Assembly (NCBI RefSeq): GCF_018742245.1
Contig: NZ_CP036132.1
Span: 2,847,001-2,911,000 of the forward strand
Source: Bacillus mycoides
GTDB lineage: Bacteria; Bacillota; Bacilli; Bacillales; Bacillaceae_G
Length of the DNA stretch: 64,000 nucleotides
Direction: 5' to 3'
Made by a program: the position numbers and the translations under genes
Part shown: positions 8,624 to 16,896 of the stretch, piece after piece
How positions within the stretch are numbered: position 1 is the stretch's first letter
Layout: every line of letters begins with the position of its first letter
The notes under the pieces: model-generated
Databases searched by the model: none
Told to the model about the DNA's origin: nothing
The model's input: only the letters and a program-made list of their open reading frames with translations

Positions 8624-9982
8624 TTATTTTGCTGTAGTTACATTACTATTACCACTAGCAATCTCTTTTTTCTCTTTATAATAAATCCCATGTTCTTCTT
8701 TCACAAATAACAATGCTATACCGCCGATTACAGCAGCAGTCGCAATTGTCGCAAAATTATATTGAGGCAATAAATGCATGGAAAGAAGAATACCTACCAA
8801 AGTCGGAGCTACCACACCTCCAAGACGCCCAAAGGCCATTGTACTTCCTACTGCTGTTGAGCGCATATTACTAGGATAATATTGAGAAACGAATGCATTT
8901 GACATATTTTGAAGTCCGACAGAAGCAGCACCAATCACTGAAATTAACAAAAATCCCAAAAACATATTGTTTACAAAGCCGATGAGTGATAGCGCAATTG
9001 CTCCACAGAAAAATAATGGGACAAGTACCTTTTTAAATCCGATTTTATCTACTATTGGGCCGAATATGAGTGTTCCAACAATAGCTCCAATTTGCATGAC
9101 AGCTGTAAATGAGAGACTTGATTTAAGATCGTATCCTGACTGCATCATAAGCCTTGGTAACCATGTACTCATAGAGTAAATGAGTATGAAAGCACTAAAA
9201 CATGAAATCCAAAACATAATTGTACTTACGGCACGCTTTTCCTCAAATAACTTAACTACAGGAGATCCTGCTTCTTTAGTTGATGGTTTTGTAAATTCAA
9301 TTACCACATCTTTACTTAATTGTGGATTTACCTTAGCTATTACTTTTTTAGCTTCTTCTATTTTTCCTTTCATTAAAAGAAAACCTACAGACTCTGGAAT
9401 ACTTTTCATTAAAAACGGGATAAACAATAACGGAATTCCTGCTAACCAAAAAACAGGTTCCCATCCTGCTGTCATAAGAAGGGAACGACTTGTAAGCGCC
9501 GCCACCATTGCTCCAACTGAATATCCGCAAAAAATAAAAGATACGATAGCAGTTCGAACTCGTTTCGGCGAGAATTCTGTTGCTATAGCAATTACATTCG
9601 GCATAACTCCGCCAAGCCCTATACCTGCGATCACACGGAAAATCGCAAACATTACAGGACCGTTCGCAAAACCAGATAGACATGTAAATAGACTAAATAA
9701 GATTGTAGTTACTAGTATGATATTTTTACGACCTATTTTATCAGCTAATAAACCAAAGAAAGCAGCACCAATTGCCGTTCCTATAGCTGTATAACTACCA
9801 ATTGCCCCTGCTGTAACATCCGATATTCCCCACTCTTTAATGAGCGAAGGTACTGTTGCTCCATAAATAACAGCATCATATCCATCAAATGCAATTACGA
9901 TAAACAACCAAAATATTAACCAAATATGCATAGAATGAATACGACTCTCGTCTATCACATTCATCGGGTTAATCGATTTCAT
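8624..9982 (-). CDS. MFS transporter, aromatic acid:H+ symporter type
   Basis: A 452-residue, twelve-segment major facilitator. FDGYDAVIYGATVPSL in the first membrane helix carries the DG.D motif of the aromatic acid/H+ symporter family (PcaK/BenK-like), and GLLADKIGRKN is the loop 2-3 signature. It is expected to take up an aromatic or related carboxylate across the cytoplasmic membrane. No catabolic genes accompany it; only the PucR-type regulator follows. A near-perfect cre site lies about 55 bases upstream, pointing to glucose repression. The substrate cannot be named from sequence. Confidence 0.85.
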   Translation of the reverse strand: MKSINPMNVIDESRIHSMHIWLIFWLFIVIAFDGYDAVIYGATVPSLIKEWGISDVTAGAIGSYTAIGTAIGAAFFGLLADKIGRKNIILVTTILFSLFTCLSGFANGPVMFAIFRVIAGIGLGGVMPNVIAIATEFSPKRVRTAIVSFIFCGYSVGAMVAALTSRSLLMTAGWEPVFWLAGIPLLFIPFLMKSIPESVGFLLMKGKIEEAKKVIAKVNPQLSKDVVIEFTKPSTKEAGSPVVKLFEEKRAVSTIMFWISCFSAFILIYSMSTWLPRLMMQSGYDLKSSLSFTAVMQIGAIVGTLIFGPIVDKIGFKKVLVPLFFCGAIALSLIGFVNNMFLGFLLISVIGAASVGLQNMSNAFVSQYYPSNMRSTAVGSTMAFGRLGGVVAPTLVGILLSMHLLPQYNFATIATAAVIGGIALLFVKEEHGIYYKEKKEIASGNSNVTTAK

Positions 9983-10032
9983 CTTAATAGCCTCCTTATA
10001 TGGGAATTTTCCCGTTCTTGTATTCCAACATT

Positions 10033-10046
10033 GGTAAACGCTTTCA
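10033..10046 (-). promoter_or_regulatory. cre (CcpA) site upstream of the MFS gene
   Basis: GGTAAACGCTTTCA matches the 14-base cre consensus TGWAANCGNTNWCA at all but the first position. It lies 51-64 bases upstream of the transporter start, a suitable place for repression of initiation. Confidence 0.65.
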
Positions 10047-10205
10047 ATTACCTCCTTCTAAGTTTCTGGAACTTTTCTGAATTTTCCGTATTTAAATTGT
10101 AATAACTACTATTAAAAATTGTTATCCGCTTTTTATAGGAAAAAGAAAAGTAATATTCCTATTTAATGCGGACGTCACTTCATAGGAATTAAAATTTGAA
10201 CATAA

Positions 10206-10232
10206 AAAAGAGGTGCCATAAGCACCTCTTTT
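10206..10232. terminator. Bidirectional terminator downstream of the alpha/beta hydrolase
   Basis: AAAAGAGGTGC (10206-10216) and GCACCTCTTTT (10222-10232) form a tight hairpin with A and T runs on both sides. It ends the minus-strand gene at 10254. Confidence 0.8.
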
Positions 10233-10253
10233 GCATGTATTTTTATAATTCAT

Positions 10254-10895
10254 TCAAACTTTAATTGTTTCTTCAAGACTCCCTATTATTTTTGCTATAA
10301 CTGTAATTGAATTATCTGTTTCAAATTCCCCAACATTTAAAGAATGGTTTGCATTTTTGACAATTTCAATCTTTAACTTGGATTGTTCTAATTGATCCAT
10401 TTGATTTGCATTGTATTGATGATCTTTGTCTCCAATAACTAATAGCCCTTCATGATGACTATGTAAGATGGAATCAAAAATCGAATCAAACGTCAGTAAA
10501 GGTGTAAGTAATATCATCTTTGACTGTACGTATTCTTCTCTCTTCATTAAATCATTCGCAATTGGGATTGTTCCGAGTGATTTTCCTAAAAACATCGCAT
10601 TGCTATATTGCCCATTTTTTAGCACTTCAATAATGACAGGATTAATATCATCCATCATTACTTTCGTTATTTCTTCCATTGGTTTTTCCATTAATTGTCC
10701 ATCGTAGGAATAATGAATATGTACTACATCTATTTTATTTTCAAGCATTAACATCGTTGCATAATAGAATAACGGTTTATCATAATTGTAGCCTGAACCT
10801 GAAAACATAAAACAAATTGTATTAGCACCTTTTTCGATATGTGTGTAACGAATGACTTTATCATCTATATGTATCTCTTTTTTAGTCCCCTTCAC
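10254..10895 (-). CDS. Alpha/beta-hydrolase family protein
   Basis: About 213 residues. The sequence shows FMFSGSGYNYDKP (oxyanion loop), FLGKSLGT (nucleophile serine), VIGDKDHQY (acid) and NANHSLN (histidine), a complete catalytic set in the right order. It is a cytoplasmic hydrolase of unknown substrate; its spacing resembles small dienelactone-hydrolase-like proteins. GTG at 10895 is preferred to the ATG at 10958 because GGAGGGGG lies 6-7 bases before it and the overlap with the NUDIX gene upstream disappears. It probably forms a two-gene unit with that NUDIX gene. Confidence 0.75.
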   Translation of the reverse strand: MKGTKKEIHIDDKVIRYTHIEKGANTICFMFSGSGYNYDKPLFYYATMLMLENKIDVVHIHYSYDGQLMEKPMEEITKVMMDDINPVIIEVLKNGQYSNAMFLGKSLGTIPIANDLMKREEYVQSKMILLTPLLTFDSIFDSILHSHHEGLLVIGDKDHQYNANQMDQLEQSKLKIEIVKNANHSLNVGEFETDNSITVIAKIIGSLEETIKV

Positions 10896-10917
10896 CGTTT
10901 TCCCCCTCCGGACATGT

Positions 10918-11385
10918 TTACTTTTGTAAAACGATATGTTCTGTATGAACTGATACATCCTTTACTTTCTCTTTTATAAACGCTGGCTGTAAGTTATAGG
11001 CATCTAACTCTTCTACCGGCACCCACTTAAACATATATGTTCTACCCTCTTCATTCAGAATATAGTGGTCGGCTCCATTCGCGGGTAATTCATGCAGCTC
11101 TACTTCATAATAAAAGCTAATTTCATGAAACTTTCGCTCAGAAAGTGTAAAGAAGCTTTCTACTGACCATATTAACCTCTTTACTTCAATTGGAACAGCT
11201 AGTTCTTCTGCAAGCTCTCGTTTTAACGCATCTTCACTATTTTCTAACATTTTCACTCGTCCGCCTGGTACATACCAAAAATCTTCACCATCACCTTGCA
11301 GAATGAGTATTTTATTATCCTGTTTACAAATTGCTCCGACTCGGTAATTAAAACATGTTTCCTCTACTTTAAACGTAAGGTCCAT
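10918..11385 (-). CDS. NUDIX hydrolase
   Basis: A 155-residue protein with a recognisable Nudix box: GG.....E followed by RELAEEL (about residues 40-63), which binds divalent metal and cleaves nucleoside-diphosphate-linked substrates. It is cytoplasmic and the substrate is not predictable. It lies upstream of the alpha/beta hydrolase, with the two likely cotranscribed. The final E-E-X-G part of the box reads EELAV, slightly off consensus as in many bacillus paralogs. Confidence 0.85.
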   Translation of the reverse strand: MDLTFKVEETCFNYRVGAICKQDNKILILQGDGEDFWYVPGGRVKMLENSEDALKRELAEELAVPIEVKRLIWSVESFFTLSERKFHEISFYYEVELHELPANGADHYILNEEGRTYMFKWVPVEELDAYNLQPAFIKEKVKDVSVHTEHIVLQK

Positions 11386-11587
11386 CCCGATTTTCCCCTA
11401 TCTATTAAATATCGAATTATTTCAAAACTATTATGTATGTACTGTATAAATAAGATTACTAAATTTTTCTATTCCGTTCAATGATTTTTGATTTTTTTAA
11501 AAACTCGATACACTTGATTTGTCATTACAAGTAAATATACATATGTTACAATCACATTGCACACTAGAAAACATTATGGGGGTACGA

Positions 11588-12379
11588 ATGGAAACGTTAT
11601 TAATCCAGCAAACTGAGAAATCTAATAAGTTTTGGAAAATCGTTGTGAAAGATAGAGACTACGTTGTGTTTTACGGAAAAATCGGCACAGCTGGTAGTGT
11701 AAAAGCGAAAGAGTTTGAAACAGAAGAAGAATGCATAAAAGAAGCTAACAAACTAATCGCTTCCAAACGAAAAAAAGGATATACCGATCCTATTCTAGGG
11801 GAAGATTATATAAAAGAAAAAACGATAACAGAAGAAGAATTTTGGGAACTACTCGCTCGTGCAAAATCGAAAGGCGAAGACCAAGAAGAACAAATAGAAT
11901 GGCTTACTTTTCACCTTGCTAAACGTACAGTACATGAAATTGTAGCTTTTGACACACATATGCACCATATTTTAAAAGCTTCCTATACGTCTCACTTATG
12001 GGCGGCTGCTTATATAATTATGGGCGGTTGTTCGGATGATAGTTTTGATTACTTCCGCGGGTGGTTATTATATCAAGGAAAAGAAACATACGAAGCGTGT
12101 ATTGAAGATCCAGAACGGCTAATTCCTGTATTAGAAAATTTGAGCGAGTATGATGTTCCAGAAATAGAAGAACTTACGCTATATTTCGGACAAGAAGTAT
12201 ATATGGAGAAGACTGGGGATGAAGATGATACATACTTTACACTATACCATGTCTTATCAAATGAAGAATTTGAGGAAGTTGATATCGAGTTAGACTGGGA
12301 TGAAGATGACGAAGAAGGTTTGAAAAAGATGTTTCCTAAGCTATGGGAAATGTACGGGGAAGAACCGATTGAGTGGTAG
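11588..12379 (+). CDS. WGR domain and DUF4240 protein
   Basis: About 263 residues. The N-terminal 75 residues are a WGR-like domain (KFWKIVVKDRDYVVFYGKIGTAG), known from PARP-type and MolR-type proteins. The middle part (EEEFWELLARAKSKGEDQEEQ through the WAAAYIIMGGCSDDSFDYFRGW segment) is the DUF4240 fold. The C-terminus is very acidic. Function is unknown; WGR domains bind nucleic acids in PARP-type proteins, but that does not establish it here. The ATG at 11588 with GGGGG just upstream is preferred to the longer TTG start at 11519. Confidence 0.8.
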   Translation: METLLIQQTEKSNKFWKIVVKDRDYVVFYGKIGTAGSVKAKEFETEEECIKEANKLIASKRKKGYTDPILGEDYIKEKTITEEEFWELLARAKSKGEDQEEQIEWLTFHLAKRTVHEIVAFDTHMHHILKASYTSHLWAAAYIIMGGCSDDSFDYFRGWLLYQGKETYEACIEDPERLIPVLENLSEYDVPEIEELTLYFGQEVYMEKTGDEDDTYFTLYHVLSNEEFEEVDIELDWDEDDEEGLKKMFPKLWEMYGEEPIEW

Positions 12380-12390
12380 ATTTACATACG

Positions 12391-12427
12391 AAAAACGCCT
12401 TGTTTCTTTAGTAACAAGGCGCTTTTT
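12391..12427. terminator. Bidirectional terminator between converging genes
   Basis: CGCCTTGTT (12396-12404) pairs with AACAAGGCG (12413-12421), with A5 on the left and T5 on the right. It serves both the WGR gene and the converging SMI1/KNR4 gene. Confidence 0.85.
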
Positions 12428-12440
12428 CTTCATACTATGT

Positions 12441-12872
12441 TTAAATTGTTATCTTTCCACTCCCCCACCACTCCATAAAAGTTTTTAAGGAAGGAGCAAC
12501 CCAGGTCCTACTATCATTTTCATGATTCCATACATATATATCATCTCTTTGCACTATTCCATTTAAAATGGAATAGCCAAACAAATCACCATTTCCGCCA
12601 TCAGCAAAAAATAATAAACAGTCAAAAGGCATGTACAAATCCTTGAATACAACTGTATTTCTCATATTCATATTTTCCGTTTTAATTCTTGAAGCATCCC
12701 AAATAAAGTCCCCATATTCACCTTCTATACCGTTTGTTTCCTGTAATAAATGTGATAAATCATTCGGTAACTCCACGTGCAAATATTTTTGCACTTCAGT
12801 AAGTTCATCCTTCGTAGCTGGATTTTTCAATCTTAAGTCTAAAGAAATACTTCGAATGATATTTTTCCACAT
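12441..12872 (-). CDS. SMI1/KNR4 family protein (possible orphan immunity protein)
   Basis: A 143-residue SMI1/KNR4-like (SUKH superfamily) protein: ATKDELTEVQKYLHVELPNDLSHLL followed by the ETNGIEG turn and LLFFADGGNGDLFGY, which is the family core. Family members are often immunity proteins for polymorphic toxins, but many are free-standing in bacilli. No toxin with a recognisable secretion domain is adjacent, so an orphan or housekeeping role is equally possible. It follows the small membrane protein gene at 12904-13440 on the same strand. Confidence 0.82.
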   Translation of the reverse strand: MWKNIIRSISLDLRLKNPATKDELTEVQKYLHVELPNDLSHLLQETNGIEGEYGDFIWDASRIKTENMNMRNTVVFKDLYMPFDCLLFFADGGNGDLFGYSILNGIVQRDDIYVWNHENDSRTWVAPSLKTFMEWWGSGKITI

Positions 12873-12903
12873 AACCTTTTATCCTTCCTATAGTCCCTCA
12901 TGT

Positions 12904-13440
12904 TCAATCAAGTTTATACCAATAATCAAATTGGGTATGCACTTGAATCACATATGTTATCGTCTCTGGATCACTAGGTTGCTTTTCCTTCTTTATAGCT
13001 CTAATATCATATTCACTTACATAACGAATTCCTCCCATTTTATCTCGGTAATAATTTCCTTTATCAGTTTCTATTTCCACACTATCCTCAAAAAAGTATA
13101 TCTGAATTTCTACACCGACCACGTTAGAATTAGGATATTTTAACTTTCCTATTTTTTGATAGAATGAGATTACTTCTGCCTTCGATTGCTTCGTTTCTAT
13201 AACTCGATTCGCTACTACTTCCCAATAACCGCCATTTGCTAATTCAATCCAATTCTTCTCATCCACCTCATAATCCTTAATTGCTTTACTATCCAATGGC
13301 ATCGGCAATTGAAAAAATTCAGAAGAAAAGGAACGAGAGATATACCACGTACTATTTCTTACGAGAATGACAATTAGCAAGAGGATTATAACCGTTAAAA
13401 TTATCGTCCTTTTTCTAACCTTTTTTAATTGATCTATCAT
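12904..13440 (-). CDS. Hypothetical membrane-anchored protein
   Basis: I do not recognise this protein. About 178 residues: a basic N-terminus (KKVRKRT), one strong membrane helix (IILTVIILLLIVILV, about residues 10-25), then a soluble domain predicted outside the cell with alternating polar/hydrophobic beta-like stretches (YWEVVANRVIETKQSKAEV; VEIQIYFFEDSVEIE). The ATG at 13440 has GGAGAG 5 bases upstream; the in-frame ATG at 13452 does not. It is followed by the SMI1/KNR4 gene 31 bp downstream, probably in one transcript. Confidence 0.65.
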   Translation of the reverse strand: MIDQLKKVRKRTIILTVIILLLIVILVRNSTWYISRSFSSEFFQLPMPLDSKAIKDYEVDEKNWIELANGGYWEVVANRVIETKQSKAEVISFYQKIGKLKYPNSNVVGVEIQIYFFEDSVEIETDKGNYYRDKMGGIRYVSEYDIRAIKKEKQPSDPETITYVIQVHTQFDYWYKLD

Positions 13441-13470
13441 ATTTCTCTCCATCCCTATTATCTATAAAAA

Positions 13471-14496
13471 CTATCCATTCCACTTTTCTAACAATTCTTT
13501 CTCCCTTTCAACTGAAATACCTGCTTTTAATTCCCATTCGTCCATACTCTTCATCCAGTCATGCACGTCTGTAACAGTATCTTCTAATCTTCTAAAAATA
13601 AGACCCTCTTTAACTGCGCTCTCTATATTAATAGAGAATCCACCTTTCCACGGATCTGTTTCACCTTCTAATGCAAAAGTTTCGGGAAGCCATAATGGCA
13701 TCTCTGTCCAAGGCTGCACTTTATGTTCCTTCATAAATGATTCATCTACCCAAATAAATTCAGCATCGCTATTCGTAACTTGTTTACACGTATTTAATAA
13801 CTCTTCCATCGTCAATTCATCTTTCGGACCCGTTACATTAAATGTACCTACTTTATTATTTTCTGCCATTTTTAGTCCAAAGCTTGCCACATCTTTTATA
13901 TCAACGAACTGTACTGGGCGGTCTTTCCTTCCTGGCACTAACACTTTTCCGCCCTTTGCTACGCGCTTAATCCAGTATGGAAGCCGATCTGTATAATCAA
14001 ACACTCCCGAAAGAAGCCCTGCTCTTACATGTAAAACACGCCCCGGCCAATACTTCTCTGCTTCTTTTTCACATAGCACTTTAAGCGCACCATAATGCTC
14101 ATAAGGAGATATTTCACCATTCTCTACAGCCTCTATCTGATCACTCGTCGGTTCGGGTTGTAATATATAGTCTTCTTTTATGTGATGTGGAATCCAATCT
14201 TTATATACGGAAATGCTTGAGATAAATGTATAGTGTTCAATATTATCTTTTATCGCTTCCCCTATTTTCTTAATGTGATGCGGATAAAATCCACACGTAT
14301 CCACTACAACATCCCATTTTCGATTTTCTAAACTTGATACATCGCCATTTCTATCTCCAACTAACTGCTCTACTTCAGGAAAAATTTCATTATTTGTTCC
14401 CCGGTTGAATAATGTAACTTCATGTCCTCTCTTTAAAGCCTCTTCTACGAAAGCTCTTCCTAAAAATCGTGTACCGCCTAGTATTAGAATTTTCAT
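13471..14496 (-). CDS. NAD-dependent epimerase/dehydratase (extended SDR)
   Basis: A 341-residue extended short-chain dehydrogenase. LILGGTRFLG at the N-terminus is the NAD(P)-binding glycine motif, VVDTCGFYP follows as the fourth strand region, and YEHYGALK (about residues 124-131) has the catalytic Tyr-x-x-x-Lys. Its close relatives in bacilli are annotated as isoflavone-reductase-like or nucleoside-sugar epimerases; a nucleotide-sugar or related substrate is an inference. It is the first gene of the group ending at 12441, divergent from the MFS gene at 14719. Confidence 0.85.
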   Translation of the reverse strand: MKILILGGTRFLGRAFVEEALKRGHEVTLFNRGTNNEIFPEVEQLVGDRNGDVSSLENRKWDVVVDTCGFYPHHIKKIGEAIKDNIEHYTFISSISVYKDWIPHHIKEDYILQPEPTSDQIEAVENGEISPYEHYGALKVLCEKEAEKYWPGRVLHVRAGLLSGVFDYTDRLPYWIKRVAKGGKVLVPGRKDRPVQFVDIKDVASFGLKMAENNKVGTFNVTGPKDELTMEELLNTCKQVTNSDAEFIWVDESFMKEHKVQPWTEMPLWLPETFALEGETDPWKGGFSINIESAVKEGLIFRRLEDTVTDVHDWMKSMDEWELKAGISVEREKELLEKWNG

Positions 14497-14718
14497 AGTT
14501 CTCCCCCATTCGTGATTAAAAATCCTTTCTTTTGTTTAACGATTTTCTATTGTAGAAAGTTACGGGTCAACTTGTTTTTTTCGGAATAAAATGATATTTC
14601 CCAATATATAAAATTACTATAAATTCTTTTTTATTATTGAACTTGCTCTTTAAATAATAAAATGATAACCTTTCATACTGAAGTACATTTTAAAAAAATT
14701 ATTAAAGAGAGGTGTTTT

Positions 14719-15888
14719 ATGAACAAACGTGTTTATTTACTGACGATTGTTTCTTTTGTCGTCGGCCTAGTAGAGATGATTTTTGGAGGTATTCTTCCTT
14801 TAGTCGCAAATGATCTCGGTATTTCCCTAGGCCAAGCAGGAATGTTAATCTCCGTTTTTTCTTTAACTTTTGCCATATCGGGCCCCCTGCTACTTTCTGT
14901 TACATCAAAGATGGAACGAAAACGGCTAATGCTTTTGACTTTATCTGTGGCGTTGTCTGCCAATATGATAACTGTCTTAAGTACAAGTTACACTATGCTT
15001 TTAGTTACTAGAATCATCTCTGCAATGTGCGCAGCACTTTTAATTTCCCTTTGTTTAACAATCGCATCCAATATTAGTTCAGAGGCTTACCGTGCTCGTG
15101 CGATTAGTTTAGTATTAATGGGTGTTAGTGCTTCTCTCGTCTTAGGTGTTCCTTTTGGATTGATGCTCGGTAACGCCTTTGGGTGGCGTGCTCCGTTTGT
15201 CTTTATTGTCGTTTTAACTGCAATTTCAATTGTATGTATCCAATTATTATTAGGAAAAATGGAACCGAAACGAAGTATATCAATTCATGCACAACTACAA
15301 ACATTAAAAAACAAAAAAATCATATGCATTCAACTTACGTCCGTTTTATTCTTTGGAGGTCATTTAACGCTTTATGCCTATCTGACGCCTTTCTTACAAA
15401 GAACACTCGGTCTTGATGGCAACTGGATAAGTGTAATGTATTTGATTGTCGGTATCGCTGCTATCATCGGCGGAGGTGTAGGTGGATTGTTGTCAGATCG
15501 TATAGGTCCTAAGAAAACGATTATTACTGTAATTCCCGTATTTGCAGTATCCATTTTCATTCTTCCTTTTACAACATTTAACGCAGCACTTTTCCTTATC
15601 GTTATGATAGTTTGGAGTATGCTGAGCTGGGCACTTCAACCAGCTATTCAAAGCTATTTAATCGTATCTGCACCTAATACATCGGACATTCAGCAAAGTC
15701 TAAACAACTCAGCTGTCCATGTAGGAATGGCGTTTGGCTCGACAATTGGTGGTATTGCAATTGAAAGTATCGGTATTGAAGCGAATGCTATAATAGGTGG
15801 CATGCTAGTAATAATGGCTTTATTTGCTGGCCTTGCTTCCATGCAAAAGAAAAAACAAAAAGTGAATACAAAATCAAAAGTAATATAA
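14719..15888 (+). CDS. MFS exporter (drug/arabinose efflux type, DHA1)
   Basis: A 389-residue, twelve-segment major facilitator. LVANDLGISLGQAGMLISVF and the loop ISEAYRARAISLVLMG match the AraJ/YdhP-like efflux branch, in which the substrate is exported by proton antiport. The second half carries GGVGGLLSDRIGPKKT, the conserved loop 8-9 motif. The ATG at 14719 follows GAGAGGTG, better than the ATG at 14662, which has no site. Substrate unknown. It stands alone, divergent from the epimerase gene. Confidence 0.83.
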   Translation: MNKRVYLLTIVSFVVGLVEMIFGGILPLVANDLGISLGQAGMLISVFSLTFAISGPLLLSVTSKMERKRLMLLTLSVALSANMITVLSTSYTMLLVTRIISAMCAALLISLCLTIASNISSEAYRARAISLVLMGVSASLVLGVPFGLMLGNAFGWRAPFVFIVVLTAISIVCIQLLLGKMEPKRSISIHAQLQTLKNKKIICIQLTSVLFFGGHLTLYAYLTPFLQRTLGLDGNWISVMYLIVGIAAIIGGGVGGLLSDRIGPKKTIITVIPVFAVSIFILPFTTFNAALFLIVMIVWSMLSWALQPAIQSYLIVSAPNTSDIQQSLNNSAVHVGMAFGSTIGGIAIESIGIEANAIIGGMLVIMALFAGLASMQKKKQKVNTKSKVI

Positions 15889-16224
15889 CCTTATTATGAG
15901 GCTTACAGCAGGCATTGGAGTTCATATTTGTTATCTCCAGTGGATGTCAATGAGCACAAGAGCAAACTCGTTCTTGTACTGATTAACATTGGCTGTATGA
16001 AATGCCTCAATACATTACAATATCCTCTTGTTGGATCATTTTGATTCAATGGTTTGTGTAAGTGGCTATAAACATGAAATTTCTCCATTTCTGAAGATTA
16101 ATAGTATTAACCTCTCAAATCAATTACCTAACTATTCGAAAAACTACATGTGATTTTTTTTTCTAAAATTATAGATTCCTTCTCACAAACAATCGCTTCT
16201 CCCTAGTTCTTATTATCCGGACCT
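15889..16224. other. Gap of 336 bp with no supported gene
   Basis: A short open frame on the minus strand (15903-16088) lacks a ribosome binding site and resembles nothing I know. The plus strand holds an unbroken frame of similar length. No strong terminator hairpin was found after the MFS gene. It may be a decayed gene. Confidence 0.5.
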
Positions 16225-16896
16225 TTAACTCCGCACTACTTGTCCATCAACTAACTCAATAATTCTATTACACTTATTCGCTACTTCAATATCATGCGTT
16301 ACAATGATAATCGTTCTACCTTCTTCATTCAGTTGTAATAGAAGATTCATAATTTCTTCTCCCGTTTTCCTATCTAAATTTCCGGTCGGTTCGTCGGCCA
16401 AAATTAATTCTGGTTCGCCTACTAACGCTCTTGCGATAGCTACCCGCTGTTGCTGTCCACCTGATAGTTCGTCCGGTGTTTTATGCATTTGTTCTTTTAG
16501 ACCTATTTTTTCTAAATAGAACTTCGCCTTATTTTCTCTTTCACGTTGCTTTAGTTTTCTATATGTTAGCGGTAGTGCTACATTATCAAGTACAGTATGT
16601 TCTTTTAACAACGCAAAGTATTGAAAAATAAACCCGATTATTTCATTTCTTGTTTTATGAACTTTATTCCTTCTTATTTCACTTAATGTTTTGCCATTTA
16701 AGGAGTATTCCCCCTCATTCGGCACATCAATTAACCCTATAACATTTAATAGTGTACTTTTTCCTGAACCTGATCGACCCATAACCGCTATAATTTCGCC
16801 CTTGTTTATCGTTAAGTTTATACCGTTTAAAGCGAACGTTTTGTGATTCTTGTTGCTATACACCTTTTTAATATCTTTTAGCACGATTAAACTCAT
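16225..16896 (-). CDS. ABC transporter ATP-binding protein, MacB/LolD type
   Basis: A 223-residue ATPase. Walker A is GRSGSGKST (about residues 40-48), the signature is LSGGQQQR, Walker B is LILADEPTG, and the H-loop is VTHD. The EPTGNLD sequence places it in the MacB/LolD/FtsE group that works with FtsX-like permeases, usually in export of peptides or in sensing antimicrobial peptides. It is the last gene of a three-gene set with permeases at 16896-18161 and 18167-19251, overlapping the former by one base. Because one permease is broken, function may be lost. Confidence 0.92.
   Translation of the reverse strand: MSLIVLKDIKKVYSNKNHKTFALNGINLTINKGEIIAVMGRSGSGKSTLLNVIGLIDVPNEGEYSLNGKTLSEIRRNKVHKTRNEIIGFIFQYFALLKEHTVLDNVALPLTYRKLKQRERENKAKFYLEKIGLKEQMHKTPDELSGGQQQRVAIARALVGEPELILADEPTGNLDRKTGEEIMNLLLQLNEEGRTIIIVTHDIEVANKCNRIIELVDGQVVRS

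Noticed and set aside
9180..9794. Long plus-strand frame of 204 codons opposite the MFS transporter
   Set aside because: Exactly antisense to a conserved membrane protein; its composition mirrors that gene and no start signal is present.
15903..16088. Minus-strand 61-codon frame in the gap after the MFS exporter
   Set aside because: No ribosome binding site, no recognisable motif; possibly part of a decayed gene.
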